A DNA stretch of 64,000 nt from Albugo candida. Its lineage: Eukaryota; Oomycota; Peronosporomycetes; Albuginales; Albuginaceae. The stretch is from positions 1 to 64,000 of the forward strand of contig CAJNAR010000012.1 of NCBI GenBank assembly GCA_905220665.1, in the 5' to 3' direction. Below are positions 23,300-34,531 of the stretch, in pieces; positions within the stretch are counted from its first letter, which is position 1; every line of letters starts with the position of its first letter. Under the pieces are notes generated by a model. The model did no database searches. It was given only the letters and a program-made list of their open reading frames with translations, and was not told the DNA's origin. The translations under genes were made by a program, and so were the position numbers.

Positions 23300-24360
23300 A
23301 TGATGTTCTTTCATTCTATTTTTTGCCTTTCAACCTCGTTTCCGGCATCACAAATGCATTCGCAAAGTCTTTTAGAAGTCCGACTAAATGGCAACCAGCA
23401 GAGATCAAGACCCTGTCAACACAAGTACATTCGATAACGGACGCTTCATTACCAGCGTATCTCGAAAGTCTGATTACATAGTGTCAAGAACTACCATCAA
23501 TTGAGTGGTGATGCCACTATCGGAGCAGTCACTTGCGTGTGCAAGGTAATAATCCATGCACGAAATTTTTTCAGATTGTGGGCCATATCATTCTCCTGTG
23601 AAATCTTCTCTCAATAGTTTGCCTCCATGATTGACGCCCCCAGTATTCGATCAATCTGTGTTGTAGTAGTTCCGAATCGCGTCGAGCGCTTAATTGTTTC
23701 AAATCGCATACGTCAAACATTGGTTGCAAACTGATCATTTCTTACAATACTCTCAACAAGACCTCTTTTGTGATATCCACCAGCTTGTCTTGCACGTAGA
23801 CATGCAAGAAACCATCTCTCTTTCACGAATTGTGAATAATGAAGGTGTCACCTACTGTCACAGCTATTCGTGAGATATCGTACGCATCACAAGCTTTCTT
23901 ATATAAATAATTTTGTTATTACATTGAGACAATATCTCAATTCGCATCGTCCGCAATAGGGCTCTTATTCCAGATTCCATTGCTTATAAATGGCGGGCTT
24001 TGAATCACACCATTTCTATACTACTGTCGCATGAACCGACTTTACGGCGCTCGCTCTGATGTTTCTTGAGCGTCAGGGGCGATCATTTGAATCATGCCAC
24101 CGCTTGAGGCTAAGTCTTTCCAAATCCGAATGAAGCACAGCTGATCGATATAGCGATCTATTCACGTACCAATGACATTACGAAGAAAGAGGAAAGGATA
24201 TAACAGCAAATTTGTTGTTTATATCATCATTGTCGCCCAGTTGATACAAAATTGCGCTTTTTTGCATCATCATTGAACCTCGCCGAAATCCAGATAATCT
24301 GACGACTTTGATGATGGCTTTACAAGGAGTTATTTTGCTCAAGCAAGTGTCATTTGTCAA
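23300..24360 (-). pseudogene. Decayed copy of the family B gene
   Basis: On the - strand the end of the copy reads DRVLISAGCHLVGLLKDFAN and then a stop at about 23317. This aligns with FDVVFITAGGQLVALLNGVAN at the end of the family B gene at 34532. Upstream (23500-23740) the DNA also matches 34720-34950, and still further upstream it matches the relic at 19.85-20.36 kb. Several stops are present. It lies convergent to the pseudogene at 21779, exactly as the gene pair at 33-35 kb is arranged. Confidence 0.65.
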
Positions 24361-26261
24361 GTATCAAGGCATCGCTGCAACGAACGAAGAGAACTCGGAT
24401 GCAATCAAGACGTAGAATGCTATGAAATGACCATCCCTCATTAGTAAAGACTCTGAATTCTGGCGAATTCATTAGACTATTTGACATTGTGACACTTTGG
24501 CTCATTTTTAGTAGCTAATAGTGCTAAGATTATAAATGTCAATTTTTCGAATTTCTGGACAATTTGGAGACGGATTACTAACTCGATATTCAGCTCGATA
24601 AAAGGACGTACCCCACAATGGGACTATCTAGTTATTCAATAAGGTAGCGTGAACAAACACTACTGATGTGAATTAAAGTGATCCGGCTGAGCTGTCTGTA
24701 ATCATCAGAATTTCATTAAATTTCATCTCTAAGTTCCTGATATATCTTACAAATTATAGAAACATTGCAATGTTACCTTGGTGATGTTGATTGTATGCCT
24801 TGACTTTGACATGCACCATTGCGGTCCGCCCAAAAAAGCCTAAGACTATCTTAAGCTTCCAATACAATCTACATCCATATATTGTCTAAAGTACACTTCA
24901 AAATTTGCTATCCGCCACACTGATTTGAGCAAAGACTTTCCTCGTAAATTAGCGTCTATGTTGCAGTTGCCATAGATAAAGAAGTACATCATAGCAGCCA
25001 TCCAGTGTGCAAAAAAACCTCTTCAAGTATCAAGTCGAATCATCGAACAATTCGGATTCGTTTTAGCTTAGTTGCTCGATCAGAAATGAAATACGTAGTC
25101 CGTGATCCTGTCGACATAGGCATATAAACGTTTTACTGTATAGGTGAACGCGATCGGAGGCTTCATTTTGTTTGCACTCGAAGTACAACTAGTATCGTTA
25201 AGCACTGTCGAGCAGTCTCGGCTCATACTCTACGTCGACATAGTCAGCCAGGGAACGTCCAAGGCATCCTTTAAACCCGCTTCGAAGCGCAAGTAGCTCG
25301 TTAAGATGCCATGAATGAACGTAGATGTCAGACAGAACGGAGTGCCCAGATTCTTGACCGACCAATTCGAACACAAGATAATTGAAATTGGGCATGCAAG
25401 AACAGGGTAGCATTCGATATAATTAGAGCGAGCCGGATGTGGTCAAGGTTGAGTTTTGACAAGCTCCATCACAACCTGGAAGTATTCAAGGAACGCAATG
25501 GTTCTTTCGAAGCAGCATCAAATCGGTAAACAACGGTGCCATCAACACAGATTGCAAGTTTTTATCGGTGCAATAGATCACGCAAACGTTCGATCGGCAT
25601 CGAAGAGTAATGCTGAGAGAATATCAGCTTGCCTCACTATGCACATGCTGTGGCGGCAGATGGCTCAATTATTCAGAAAAACCAGCAGCTACACCTATGC
25701 GTCTGTGAACAAAGGACGCAGGGAGAGATACGGAGAACATCTGTGTGGAAGACGACACATTTATAGGCCACGACACTGACTGTTGTCTGCCATGCCGACT
25801 GCTCACACCTCATCACACTCACCATAAACGAAGTGGCCAAAACTAGTCACAAACATCACAAGACAACGCGGGATATAAATCCATAGAGAAAAAGTTGCCA
25901 ATGATCGCATTATTTTTCATATTGTGCACCTTTCTTCCTAAACTGTACTATAAAGATGTGCTGTTGTAGTCACAAAGTTCGCATCAAGTCCGTGTTCTAT
26001 CAACTTGCGTATGTGCTTATTCAACGACACTAACCCTATTGTCAGGCACGAATTCTAAGAGAAGTTGCTTTTAATCAACTTTCAGAGGTAACATTGTTCA
26101 TTCCATCTTTCGTGCAACTTTATGGCACCATTTCTTCTGTCAAATGTACCTCAAGAGTCAGTAGCACATTGTTGTCGAACGATGTAGTCCCACTTTACAT
26201 TAAGTATGTAGTGAAATAAAGGTTCCGAGACAGTCTCTCATTATTCAAAAAGCAGAAAAAG
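24361..26261. other. Intergenic, no gene recognised
   Basis: Short ORFs only (25198-25413 -, 25456-25779 +). None shows a domain or a match to the neighbouring families. I see no RNA gene. Confidence 0.45.
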
Positions 26262-27533
26262 ATGAAACATACCCTCTCACGACCGTCCATTCTTGCCACC
26301 GTAGGAATACTCCAATTGAAATATCAGCACGTGAGTGCAGCATACGTGAAGTTAATGGGAACCGAGATGTTTCAAACTGGATTAGAAGCACGGATTTCAC
26401 CACCGCTGACATTCACGGAGGAGAGAAAGGTTTTGATTCCAAGTGATCAAGATAAGGAGTATACTGTTTCCTTAATCGTGAAGGCTCATAATTCTATAAG
26501 AACGAAAGGAAGATGGCAGGCGAAGCGCAAATTCACTTTTTCTTCGGCAATAATCGACTCATTTTTAAAACGATCACGAGGGTATACCAGACTGAAAGAA
26601 GAAGGGAATCCAAGTGAACGAAACCCATCCCAATCATCTTCATCCGTCCAGCTTTCCCATAAAAAATGGTCCGATGTTCAGCATGGTATAGACAACGAGG
26701 AGCAAAGTCTTAGCAGTACGGACCGCCTCAGGGAAGGCAACACAGTGAAGAGAAATGATAATTGGAGATTTTTCGATCGCCGAAAGTGCAAATTTAAATC
26801 TGGTACGTTTTATACCGGCTGGAAAATAACATGGAGGAACTTGGAGAAGCTCATTGAGACGAAGGCGCTTCTCATTTCTCCAGAAGCAACTCGCATCAAT
26901 CCTCAAGCTTACATCAAAAACAATCCAGGAATCTACTCATTTATATGGGACAATAAATTAGGGCCGAGACTTTACTTTGGAAAAGCACAATCAAAAAAGA
27001 AAATGACGGAATTTATGCCTGAGGACGAGCTATCGCTGTTAATGATGTATGGCTCGTCTAAACGTCTCCCCAAATCTCCTGACAATATAAACAGCAACGC
27101 ACCGAATATTGAGAATTCGCCAGGAAGCCCAATCAGATTTGACTTTGGGTACGAATTTATCGGACTTCCAAAGGAGATTTGTTCCACAATCAAAGACGAA
27201 TACCTCTTACAGTTTTTTCCGCTGGAAAACGGGTTTTATAAATCATCCGTTGATACCATCTCTGCCAAATATTGCGGTACAGATATCGCTTTGTACCTGA
27301 TCCTCAATAACGAGGAAGCATTGCTCATTGAACCCTATAGATATATTCAAATTCAGGGTGGTAGTTCCTATTTCCCCGTCGAGGTGTCGGAGGGTGATAC
27401 TTATGTACTCGGCACAACTTTCCTTAGAAAATATTCCGTCAATGTCGATACAAGGGAAGGAAAAATGCTGTATCAAATTGACGGTGTGGAAAATTTGGCT
27501 GAGATTCCTCAGCAGGAGAGACATTCTTTATAG
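26262..27533 (+). CDS. Pepsin-fold family member 2, probable pseudo-protease
   Basis: Intact ORF of 423 residues. The start at MKHTLSRPSIL matches the MK starts of the paralogues. Residues 9-27 form a mildly hydrophobic stretch followed by HVSAAYVKL, which could be a weak secretion signal, though I cannot confirm it. A Ser- and charge-rich insert lies at about 105-170. Then come TGWKITW and LEKLIETKALL (185-204), which fit the end of a pepsin N-lobe, PGIYSFIW (222-229) and LYFG (237-240). The C-lobe has FDFGYEFIGLP (293-303) in place of the DTGTS motif, Cys338, IEPYRYIQ (356-363) and VLGTTFLRKYSVNVD (382-396). The last three match the A1 pattern of Cys, P-x-x-Y-I and LGxxFLRxYxVxxD. Loss of the DTG threonine and of any N-lobe DTG suggests no proteolysis. 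Confidence 0.75.
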   Translation: MKHTLSRPSILATVGILQLKYQHVSAAYVKLMGTEMFQTGLEARISPPLTFTEERKVLIPSDQDKEYTVSLIVKAHNSIRTKGRWQAKRKFTFSSAIIDSFLKRSRGYTRLKEEGNPSERNPSQSSSSVQLSHKKWSDVQHGIDNEEQSLSSTDRLREGNTVKRNDNWRFFDRRKCKFKSGTFYTGWKITWRNLEKLIETKALLISPEATRINPQAYIKNNPGIYSFIWDNKLGPRLYFGKAQSKKKMTEFMPEDELSLLMMYGSSKRLPKSPDNINSNAPNIENSPGSPIRFDFGYEFIGLPKEICSTIKDEYLLQFFPLENGFYKSSVDTISAKYCGTDIALYLILNNEEALLIEPYRYIQIQGGSSYFPVEVSEGDTYVLGTTFLRKYSVNVDTREGKMLYQIDGVENLAEIPQQERHSL

Positions 27534-28199
27534 GATAGACTACATGCTTTACACCCACCTAGATTAAATCTATAACACGATATATTCGTATGCATAGCGA
27601 CGCACATGAGCTCAGATGCCTCTGGCATTCTCTTAATTCTACATAATATCATTATCAAGTCAAAATTTCCTGACTTTTTTTTTGACTGGAAGGAAATCTT
27701 GGAAACAAAACCGAGGTCAAGACCGGCAGTTGCACGATCGATTGATGGATTAGAAGAAGCATGAAAGTCCTCGATTGGTATAGAAGACGATCATGCAAAT
27801 ATCTATTGTATCACCTTCATGAACACGCATAGACATCAACATTTGGCTTCAGACGCAATCTTCGACACAGGCGCTGATAAATTCTTGTGAAGCACACGTA
27901 CTCATGCTTCATGATTGCAGTATTCTTGACAGTAGACTGCAAATTACATTCATTTGATAGATCTTGGTATTCTTTTTACTTGCGTTATGTAGCATGAACA
28001 TAAGTAAGCATATGCTTCATTTACCTATTTACGAAGAATAGATTCGGGGTCTGATGAAATGTTACAAAAAGTGTCAGAAACGCTGGTTTCTGACACGAAT
28101 AGCGCAATGCAGTATAAGTTTCGTTGTATGAGCAGTATTGATGCCTTCTTTGCAATCTCATTAGCAGGATGCTTTTACACGCGAGGATAGCTTAATAAC
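27534..28199. other. Intergenic, no gene recognised
   Basis: AT-rich with an 11-T run near 27675. Nothing coding or repeated was recognised. Confidence 0.4.
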
Positions 28200-29080
28200 G
28201 TCAGCGATAGCACACATTTGAGAACTCAGTTCCTGCGGAGATCCTATACCTGGCAACTCGCAGCAGCGGCGAAATCCTGCTTTTTATTCAGTCACGAGCC
28301 ATTCTAGATCGAGATCAAGACCCCACAAATGTTTTATCTGTATCTTGCGACGTATGTACTATGCCAAAAAGAGTTTGCCTCAGAATCAAAAAGAACAATA
28401 CTAGGAGTTTGTGGCATTAGTGCGAAGTATAATGCCTTTCCGTATGCTGAGGCTCTTAGCGAGATAATACAAACAATAATTTGGAAATGAAGGGGGATTG
28501 GATTTGTCTAACTCTGGAGATACGTCTAATTCCGGCATTTTAGTGACTGTAGTTTTGATAGCCTGAGTACAATCGGGTGGAGTGAACCAAGTTGGTCAGG
28601 TTTAGCAACGTTGACTCTTTCATACGACTCCTGGAGCTACTCGCATAAGCGTGTGCTTCAAGTGACTGGATATACCATCTATCAAACGGATTCTACGGCG
28701 TCCTTTGATGCATCGGTGACACTTTAATTTTCCCCATCGTGAAATTTGGATTTGTGTCCTATTTCATCGAGACAAACACAAGTAGGTACCTTTCTCCAGC
28801 TACCCAGATCGCAAATGCTTCAATAAGAACTCAACACAGTTCTTTCATATCAAGTACACTGCGCGTCCATCGTGTTAATCGGTAGAGTGCCACTTCGATC
28901 GTATTTAGAACGTACCATGACAGGAATCACCTGCGGTATAAGCAAGCAAAAGAGGGCATGAAATCTCCAGCTGGTTTCGTTGTTCAGAGATAGATTGGCT
29001 ATCATCGTGTGTGCGTTGATTTCAAAACGTTGCATCGACAATGTTCGTTGTAAAGGAACGATCACACCTGGAAACATACA
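28200..29080. repeat. Diverged repeat, partner of 20660-21450
   Basis: The same order of similar blocks occurs here as in 20660-21450, in the same orientation. A CAGTCACGAGCCATTCTAGA-like block near 28290 corresponds to CAGTCCCGAGCCATCTCAGG near 20797. The - strand piece 28850-29077 has a KYDRSGTLPI motif like YDRFGPLI in the partner. No working gene remains. Confidence 0.45.
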
Positions 29081-29881
29081 GACGATGCAGGATGCAACGC
29101 ACGTTTAAATTCCCCAGACTAGAATTGAAAGTCTTAATTCCTTCATCGAAAAAAGATATTCAATCTTGACTGAGAGGCTGACTTTATCGTGAAAGCTTTG
29201 ATTCTGCAACATTACTTCTGTGGCTCAACGAAGGCTGGAACGCAGAGACTCCGAGGTATACATTTTGTCTAATATTGATATATACTCGTGTGCGTTGACA
29301 CGGCCATGCAGCTGAGATACTCCAAAAAGTCATCTATCTCGAAGCTTCATAGCCCTTATTTGTCGTGAAAGTCTCGTTTAAAGCGCTATTGGATTTTGTG
29401 ACTCTGTCCTACATAGCGTCATGCATTATTTGTAAAGGGTTTAAGACCCAATGATCTTTGTTCATAATTCGCAAAGATCGCACTATGATATGATCCGATC
29501 GCTGATCGCGAATACTGAGATATGTAAGGGAACAGCCCGAGAAAAAGTAAGATATAGCGAGTTGTCAGCTTTCGTAAAGCTTGACACTCTCCAGTGCGAG
29601 AAAAATCGCTGGCAGCCCCCATCGACTTCAGAACCGATGGTACGAATCACGGGTCGAACATCTGAAATTCAGTAGCACCACTTGCCTAAATTTCACTTTC
29701 GTCTATAATATTTGGAATACAAAACCTTGGAACATGACTTTGAGTCCATTACCATGGCACGCGTCTACGGCAGCGTCAGCACTTTTAGGGTCAAGTGCCA
29801 CAATTCATCAAGTAACTCAAAAAGGCATAGATTTTGCTCAAGTGGGAAAGAAGAAACTTCAGATTGCAGGCGGATGGTTAG
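29081..29881. other. Intergenic, no gene recognised
   Basis: It contains overlapping short ORFs (29451-29675 +, 29419-29622 -) without recognisable domains. The + ORF 29581-30018 runs into the antisense of the gene at 29882 and is not supported. Confidence 0.4.
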
Positions 29882-31075
29882 CTACTTGTACCCAGCAACG
29901 ATTTGATGCAACATCGTTCCGTCCCTTGTGTCGACAATTACAGGATGTTTCCTCAGAAAAGTTGTGCCGAGTCCAAAAGTGTCCCTCTCAGACTTCTGGA
30001 TGGGTAGATAGGAAATGACATCGTCGTCTCGGATATGTTGATAGGGTTCAATGGTGAAAGCGGGCTCATTATTCATAAGTAGGTTCAAGATGAAGAGTCG
30101 ACCGCATCGCTCCTTGTTTCTCTCGGATCTTCCGAAAAACTCGTTTGTTTGTAGAAAAGGCCAACTGTCATAGCGAGAGGGAAACGTGGCTGAAAGTTGA
30201 AAAAACTCGTACCCAAAGTCAAATCTTGCTTGACAGCAATACGTATTGTCCAATCTCCCTGCTGTGAAATCTGAATTGTGCCAAAAATCGGATGGATCAT
30301 ACATCAGCGAAATTGATAGCTCGTCCTCAGGCATGAATACCGCCGTTTTTTCTTTTTTATTCCTTGTTCCAAAATAAAGTCTGGGAGTTTCTTCGTCCCA
30401 CGTAAACGAGTAAATTCCTGGATTGTTTTTGATGTAAGCATGAGGATTGATGACAGTTATTTTTGGCAAAAGGAGAAGCGTCTTCATGTCAATGAGCTTC
30501 TTTAGGTCCCTCCATTTCATGTCCCAGCCAGTATTATATGTCTGAGATCCAAACTTGTGCTCTCGTCGATCGGAAAATTTCCAATTATCATTATCCTCTA
30601 GTTTATCGTTCTCCCTGAAGCGATCAGTACTGCTTAGGTGTGGTTCATCGTTATGTACACCACATCGAAAATTTTGATGTAAACGCTGTGCTGATGAGCT
30701 CGATTCGGATGAATATTGCATGCTATTGGGAATTCGTTCTCTCGATATGGTACGGCCTTTTACTCGCTTTGTCAGAGTGTCAAAGAATGGTCGACTGCAC
30801 GTGGATTTTGTGCGTTCGGAATCCCAAATTCCTTGTTTTTTATCTTTAACGGATAGCGTCACAGTATACACCATGTCTGGGTGTACAGGGTCTACTTGGT
30901 CTATAAGCCTTCCGTCGTCGGAATACTCCAGCGGAGGATAAACCTCAGCATTCAATCCTGTTTGAAATTTCTCGGCATGTGTACTCAATGCAAAATCGAC
31001 GTATGTTGCGCCCACGTGTTGATACCTTGCTTGGAGTATTCCTACCACGGCAAGAATGGGTGGTCTCAGTTTCAT
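29882..31075 (-). CDS. Pepsin-fold family member 3, probable pseudo-protease
   Basis: Intact ORF of 397 residues on the opposite strand to its relatives. It is the nearest paralogue of the gene at 26262: the two share the GxxSF...DNxxx insert region, TGWDMKW, NPHAYIKNNPGIYSFTWD (210-227), LYFGTRNKKEK and FMPEDELS. The C-lobe has FDFGYEFFQL (285-294) where DTGTS is expected, Cys324, IEPYQHI (342-348) and GLGTTFLRKHPVIVD (368-382). The N terminus (MKLRPPILAVVGILQ...HVGATYVDF) is again a short hydrophobic stretch followed by a small-residue site, so secretion is possible but unproven. Neither catalytic DTG is present. Its head-to-tail opposition to the 26262 gene suggests an inverted duplication. 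Confidence 0.75.
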   Translation of the reverse strand: MKLRPPILAVVGILQARYQHVGATYVDFALSTHAEKFQTGLNAEVYPPLEYSDDGRLIDQVDPVHPDMVYTVTLSVKDKKQGIWDSERTKSTCSRPFFDTLTKRVKGRTISRERIPNSMQYSSESSSSAQRLHQNFRCGVHNDEPHLSSTDRFRENDKLEDNDNWKFSDRREHKFGSQTYNTGWDMKWRDLKKLIDMKTLLLLPKITVINPHAYIKNNPGIYSFTWDEETPRLYFGTRNKKEKTAVFMPEDELSISLMYDPSDFWHNSDFTAGRLDNTYCCQARFDFGYEFFQLSATFPSRYDSWPFLQTNEFFGRSERNKERCGRLFILNLLMNNEPAFTIEPYQHIRDDDVISYLPIQKSERDTFGLGTTFLRKHPVIVDTRDGTMLHQIVAGYK

Positions 31076-33078
31076 CGGCGTTGCTTTTTGAAGAGTGATG
31101 GTAATGGAATGGTATTTGCGCTCCGAACTTATTGTAAAGTGGAACTACATCGTTTGAAATTCCACGCCCACTGGCTCTTGAAGCATATTTTTGGTAGAAT
31201 TGCGGCATAAAGTTGCAGAGAAGGTGTGTTTAAGCTTGATAAGGCAACTTTCTATTTGTTAGAATGCGTACTTCATGATGTGTTGGTCTCGTTGTGCAAG
31301 CATTTGAGAGGTAAATTGATAGAACACGAACTTAACGCGTACTTTGTCAACACAATTGGGCATTTTGATCGCTCATTGGTGGAAACAAAGGTGCACACGA
31401 TGAGATAATTGGTAGCTTTTCCTTATCGAATCATGCTGCGCTTTGTTTCGTAATGCTAACGATTGCTTTGACTACTTTGTTTATAATAGATGCAACGATA
31501 TGTAAGTGGGTAAGTTGTCAGCACGGCAGCAGAGATCACTGACGCGCTGCACATTGCACGAATGCAAAGAGATTCTTCATGATCTAACAGCCTCCTATTG
31601 CTGCACAGAGCCTAAGGACATCTTTTTCATCTTACTACGCTAACGTAGGAAAATGATACAATGGGAATGAATCGCGTCTTTTGTAGCATTTGAATTGTCG
31701 CAATTCATTGGTGTATCACGATCGATTTGAATGTTCTCCATCGACGTCAGTATAACATGCAACCACTTTTGCGCATTCACTGTACCCACAAAAGCATCCT
31801 AAACCTTCTTTCTAGTCGTGATCCGAGTGCGTGAAAGTTTAAATATAGTCTAAATTCCCTATATTGCTGGCTACATCTTGAATATCCAGGCCTTTCAACA
31901 AGCGTTTAAGCAAAACATGCGAGTGACGAAAAGCCAATACATCATATGACTGGAGTACAGCTACTGCGACGGTTTTAATGCAGCATATCCATTCGACATT
32001 GATCTCATCGCTTAGAGTCCATACGATACATGTGCAGTGAATTGCTCTGCAAAATCAACGAAAAGTATCTTTTCAGCTCTACCTTTCATCTTTCGAGAAT
32101 CTCTTGTTAATCGTACGAAATGAATGAGAAGAAGTTCTTGAAATTCAGCCGCTACGTGAGTTCAAACGCTGTGTTACAAATTAGAGCCACAACATCTGAA
32201 GCGCTATCCGCATATTAAACAACAGCAAAATTCTGCCTTATTATCCGCTGGAGCTTATGTCTACGCCTTAGCTGTACGCTTTAGTAAAATCAGTTTCTAC
32301 CTTTCCAACTTGAGTACTAATCAACAATGACACCGTCTTCAGTACCTTCTCGCGCCGTTGTATCGTACAAATGAGCACCTCTTTGGGAGAACCTCATAAT
32401 CACTTTTATAAAAGTGCAGGAAGAGGACACAAAATTTCATAGGAAAACGCTGTCAATATGAACACAGTGTGCATCTTCGCGACATGCAGCTTTTCTCAGC
32501 TACAAAGTGTACAAGTCAACACGGAAACACCGTTATGTTCTGACATCTCTCTCTTCAATTCAGCCGATACGAATATCGCGCTGAACAAAGCACGAATCGA
32601 AAGACTGGAAAAAGCTCTCGTGGTCCGCAGAATATTACTGTGAAAAAAATTAGGTGAGAGTCGTGTCATTGTATGCTTCCGTACTGACAACACACGTACA
32701 CACATTCCTTCTGTGGAACGTTACCAATGTACTTTCAGAAGGAGGAAAAGAAAAGCACGACATGACTTTATACACATAACGTTGTCGCAGGATTGTGCGT
32801 CTTTCTTTCTGGTTAAAACGAAAAACGTTGCCACTATCACTGCTGAACGAGAAAAATCACATTTTCACGTGCAATTAATATAATACGTTGGTAATAGATC
32901 AGCTTAACGACGTGAAGCTCACCATTTACAGCTGTCGTGCGCCTTTGTGTCGTAATTTTTGCGAAATGCGCCTCAGGAGCCAACGGCAGGTACATTTCGA
33001 AAGTTGGAGGTCCAACTTACAACACGTTCGAAGCGTAGGAAACCAAATCCATTCTTTCATTTTTCAACAAGCACGCAG
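31076..33078. other. Intergenic, no gene recognised
   Basis: Short ORFs only (31226-31408 +, 32458-32643 +, 32496-32705 -). The last 150 bases (from about 32925) are the upstream sequence shared with 21643-21778 and so belong to the duplicated unit. Confidence 0.45.
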
Positions 33079-34233
33079 ATGAAAGGTGGTTTCTTCAAAA
33101 CGCGCATTCCTGCCATGATCGGAATATTTCAAGCAAATTATCATCATGTGGGCGCAGTATACGCAGACATGATCCTTCCAACATCCAGCATTCAATTCAG
33201 GGGCTTGGAAGTACTAATAACACCTCCTCTCACATTTTCCGACGCTGGGGATCTCGTAAAAGCTCCTGACAGTAAAGTGTATACCGTGAGTCTGATATTG
33301 CAGTCGCTGAATAGCAATGAAGAAAATGAGCTCAGGAATTTTGATGGAAAAGGGAAGCGCGGCGGGGTTATTGCTGTCCTGAGGGAGAAAACGCGGAGTT
33401 ATTTGGATCGTCTCGAGCTTATTTTTGCTAATCAGAAATATTATGTTGCGTGGAAACTGAATTGGAATAACATGCAGACTTGGATCAAACAGAATAAGCT
33501 GCACGTTTCTCCGACCAGTAACTTAATCAATGTTGACGCTTACATTAGAGATCACAAAGGGATTTACTTTTTCACGTGGGATACCGAAGACAAACCAAGA
33601 CTTCATGTTGAACATGCTGCACTCGAAATTCACCCGCATTCAATCTTCGCTAAACCTATTTCTGACAAAGTACTGGAAAAAGGAAATGTCGAGTTTATGG
33701 GTACTCGCTTCGATAATGTTGGACTGGAAATGCAATTGTTTGCATCTGAAGCTATCAAAGTTCCAACACACGGTTTCGAGCATTTCAAGCAAGCATTGGA
33801 AAAGTATGGCGTTGTAGAAGAAAAGGATTTCTTACGAGTAGGATGCGCGATGCTCAACTACATCGATGGAAACTCTATATACACTCTTTCGTTCTCCAAG
33901 GAGATTGTCGATACACAAATCTTGTTTATAAAGCCCAATCAATACATCAAAACCATTGATAAAACATCTGGTCAGTGCGCGTTGCTTATTCAAGACTCAA
34001 AAAGTCGTAATTTGGTACTTGGTGCTTCATTTCTCAAGTCCAACAATGTCCAAATCGACACACAAAGAGGATTTGAATACAAATTTTTCTGTCAGCAAGT
34101 TACCCCAAAGCCTCTCTTGTCGAATGATCAAGTCGATCCAACATGTGATTTTATTCATCAGGATCGAGGCCAGCAATTTTATGATTCTATTCTCAATAGC
34201 AGATACTTAATATTCATTGACCAAATACATTGA
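33079..34233 (+). CDS. Pepsin-fold family member 4, probable pseudo-protease
   Basis: Intact ORF of 384 residues. The frame is open further upstream (from 32959), but the ATG at 33079 matches the MK start of the whole family and of the pseudogene at 21779. It lacks the Ser-rich insert of members 2 and 3. Visible features are PPLTFSDAGDLV (49-60), VYTVSLIL, KGIYFFTWD (160-168), Cys256 and Cys300 (a likely C-lobe disulphide pair), LFIKPNQYIK (282-291), and NLVLGASFLKSNNVQID (311-327). The position of the second DTG is occupied by FASEAIKVP (221-229), so no catalytic Asp is left. This member gives the clearest pepsin C-lobe match: Cys, then P-x-x-Y-I, then Cys-x-L, then LGxxFL. Confidence 0.75.
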   Translation: MKGGFFKTRIPAMIGIFQANYHHVGAVYADMILPTSSIQFRGLEVLITPPLTFSDAGDLVKAPDSKVYTVSLILQSLNSNEENELRNFDGKGKRGGVIAVLREKTRSYLDRLELIFANQKYYVAWKLNWNNMQTWIKQNKLHVSPTSNLINVDAYIRDHKGIYFFTWDTEDKPRLHVEHAALEIHPHSIFAKPISDKVLEKGNVEFMGTRFDNVGLEMQLFASEAIKVPTHGFEHFKQALEKYGVVEEKDFLRVGCAMLNYIDGNSIYTLSFSKEIVDTQILFIKPNQYIKTIDKTSGQCALLIQDSKSRNLVLGASFLKSNNVQIDTQRGFEYKFFCQQVTPKPLLSNDQVDPTCDFIHQDRGQQFYDSILNSRYLIFIDQIH

Positions 34234-34531
34234 TGATTGATCTTGCCTGACAGTCCATCCGACTTGTGCGTGTGATGCTGACATTCTACATCATATTAGT
34301 CTTCAGACAATCAGACGTAGTGGATGCGTTCCGAGCTATTACCCCCTAAGTTACGTGAAAATATAAGCACTGTCTACTACGCATTCTGAACCTGATCCGA
34401 GACTATGCACGGCCTTGGACGTTTCCAAGTGAGGCAATAAGAGATAAGACTGATGTATACGGCTCGTAGGTTCAACTTGCATAAGGAATTAATCAAATTC
34501 TACTTGTTACCTTCCTCAAACTATCCATTTA

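Noticed and set aside
23191..23481. A 96-residue plus-strand ORF
   Set aside because: It overlaps the minus-strand relic of family B, whose similarity to 34532-34700 shows which strand was coding.
32959..33078. An upstream start for the fourth pepsin-fold gene
   Set aside because: The other members and the pseudogene all start at the equivalent of 33079, and the upstream part is non-coding sequence shared by the duplicated unit.
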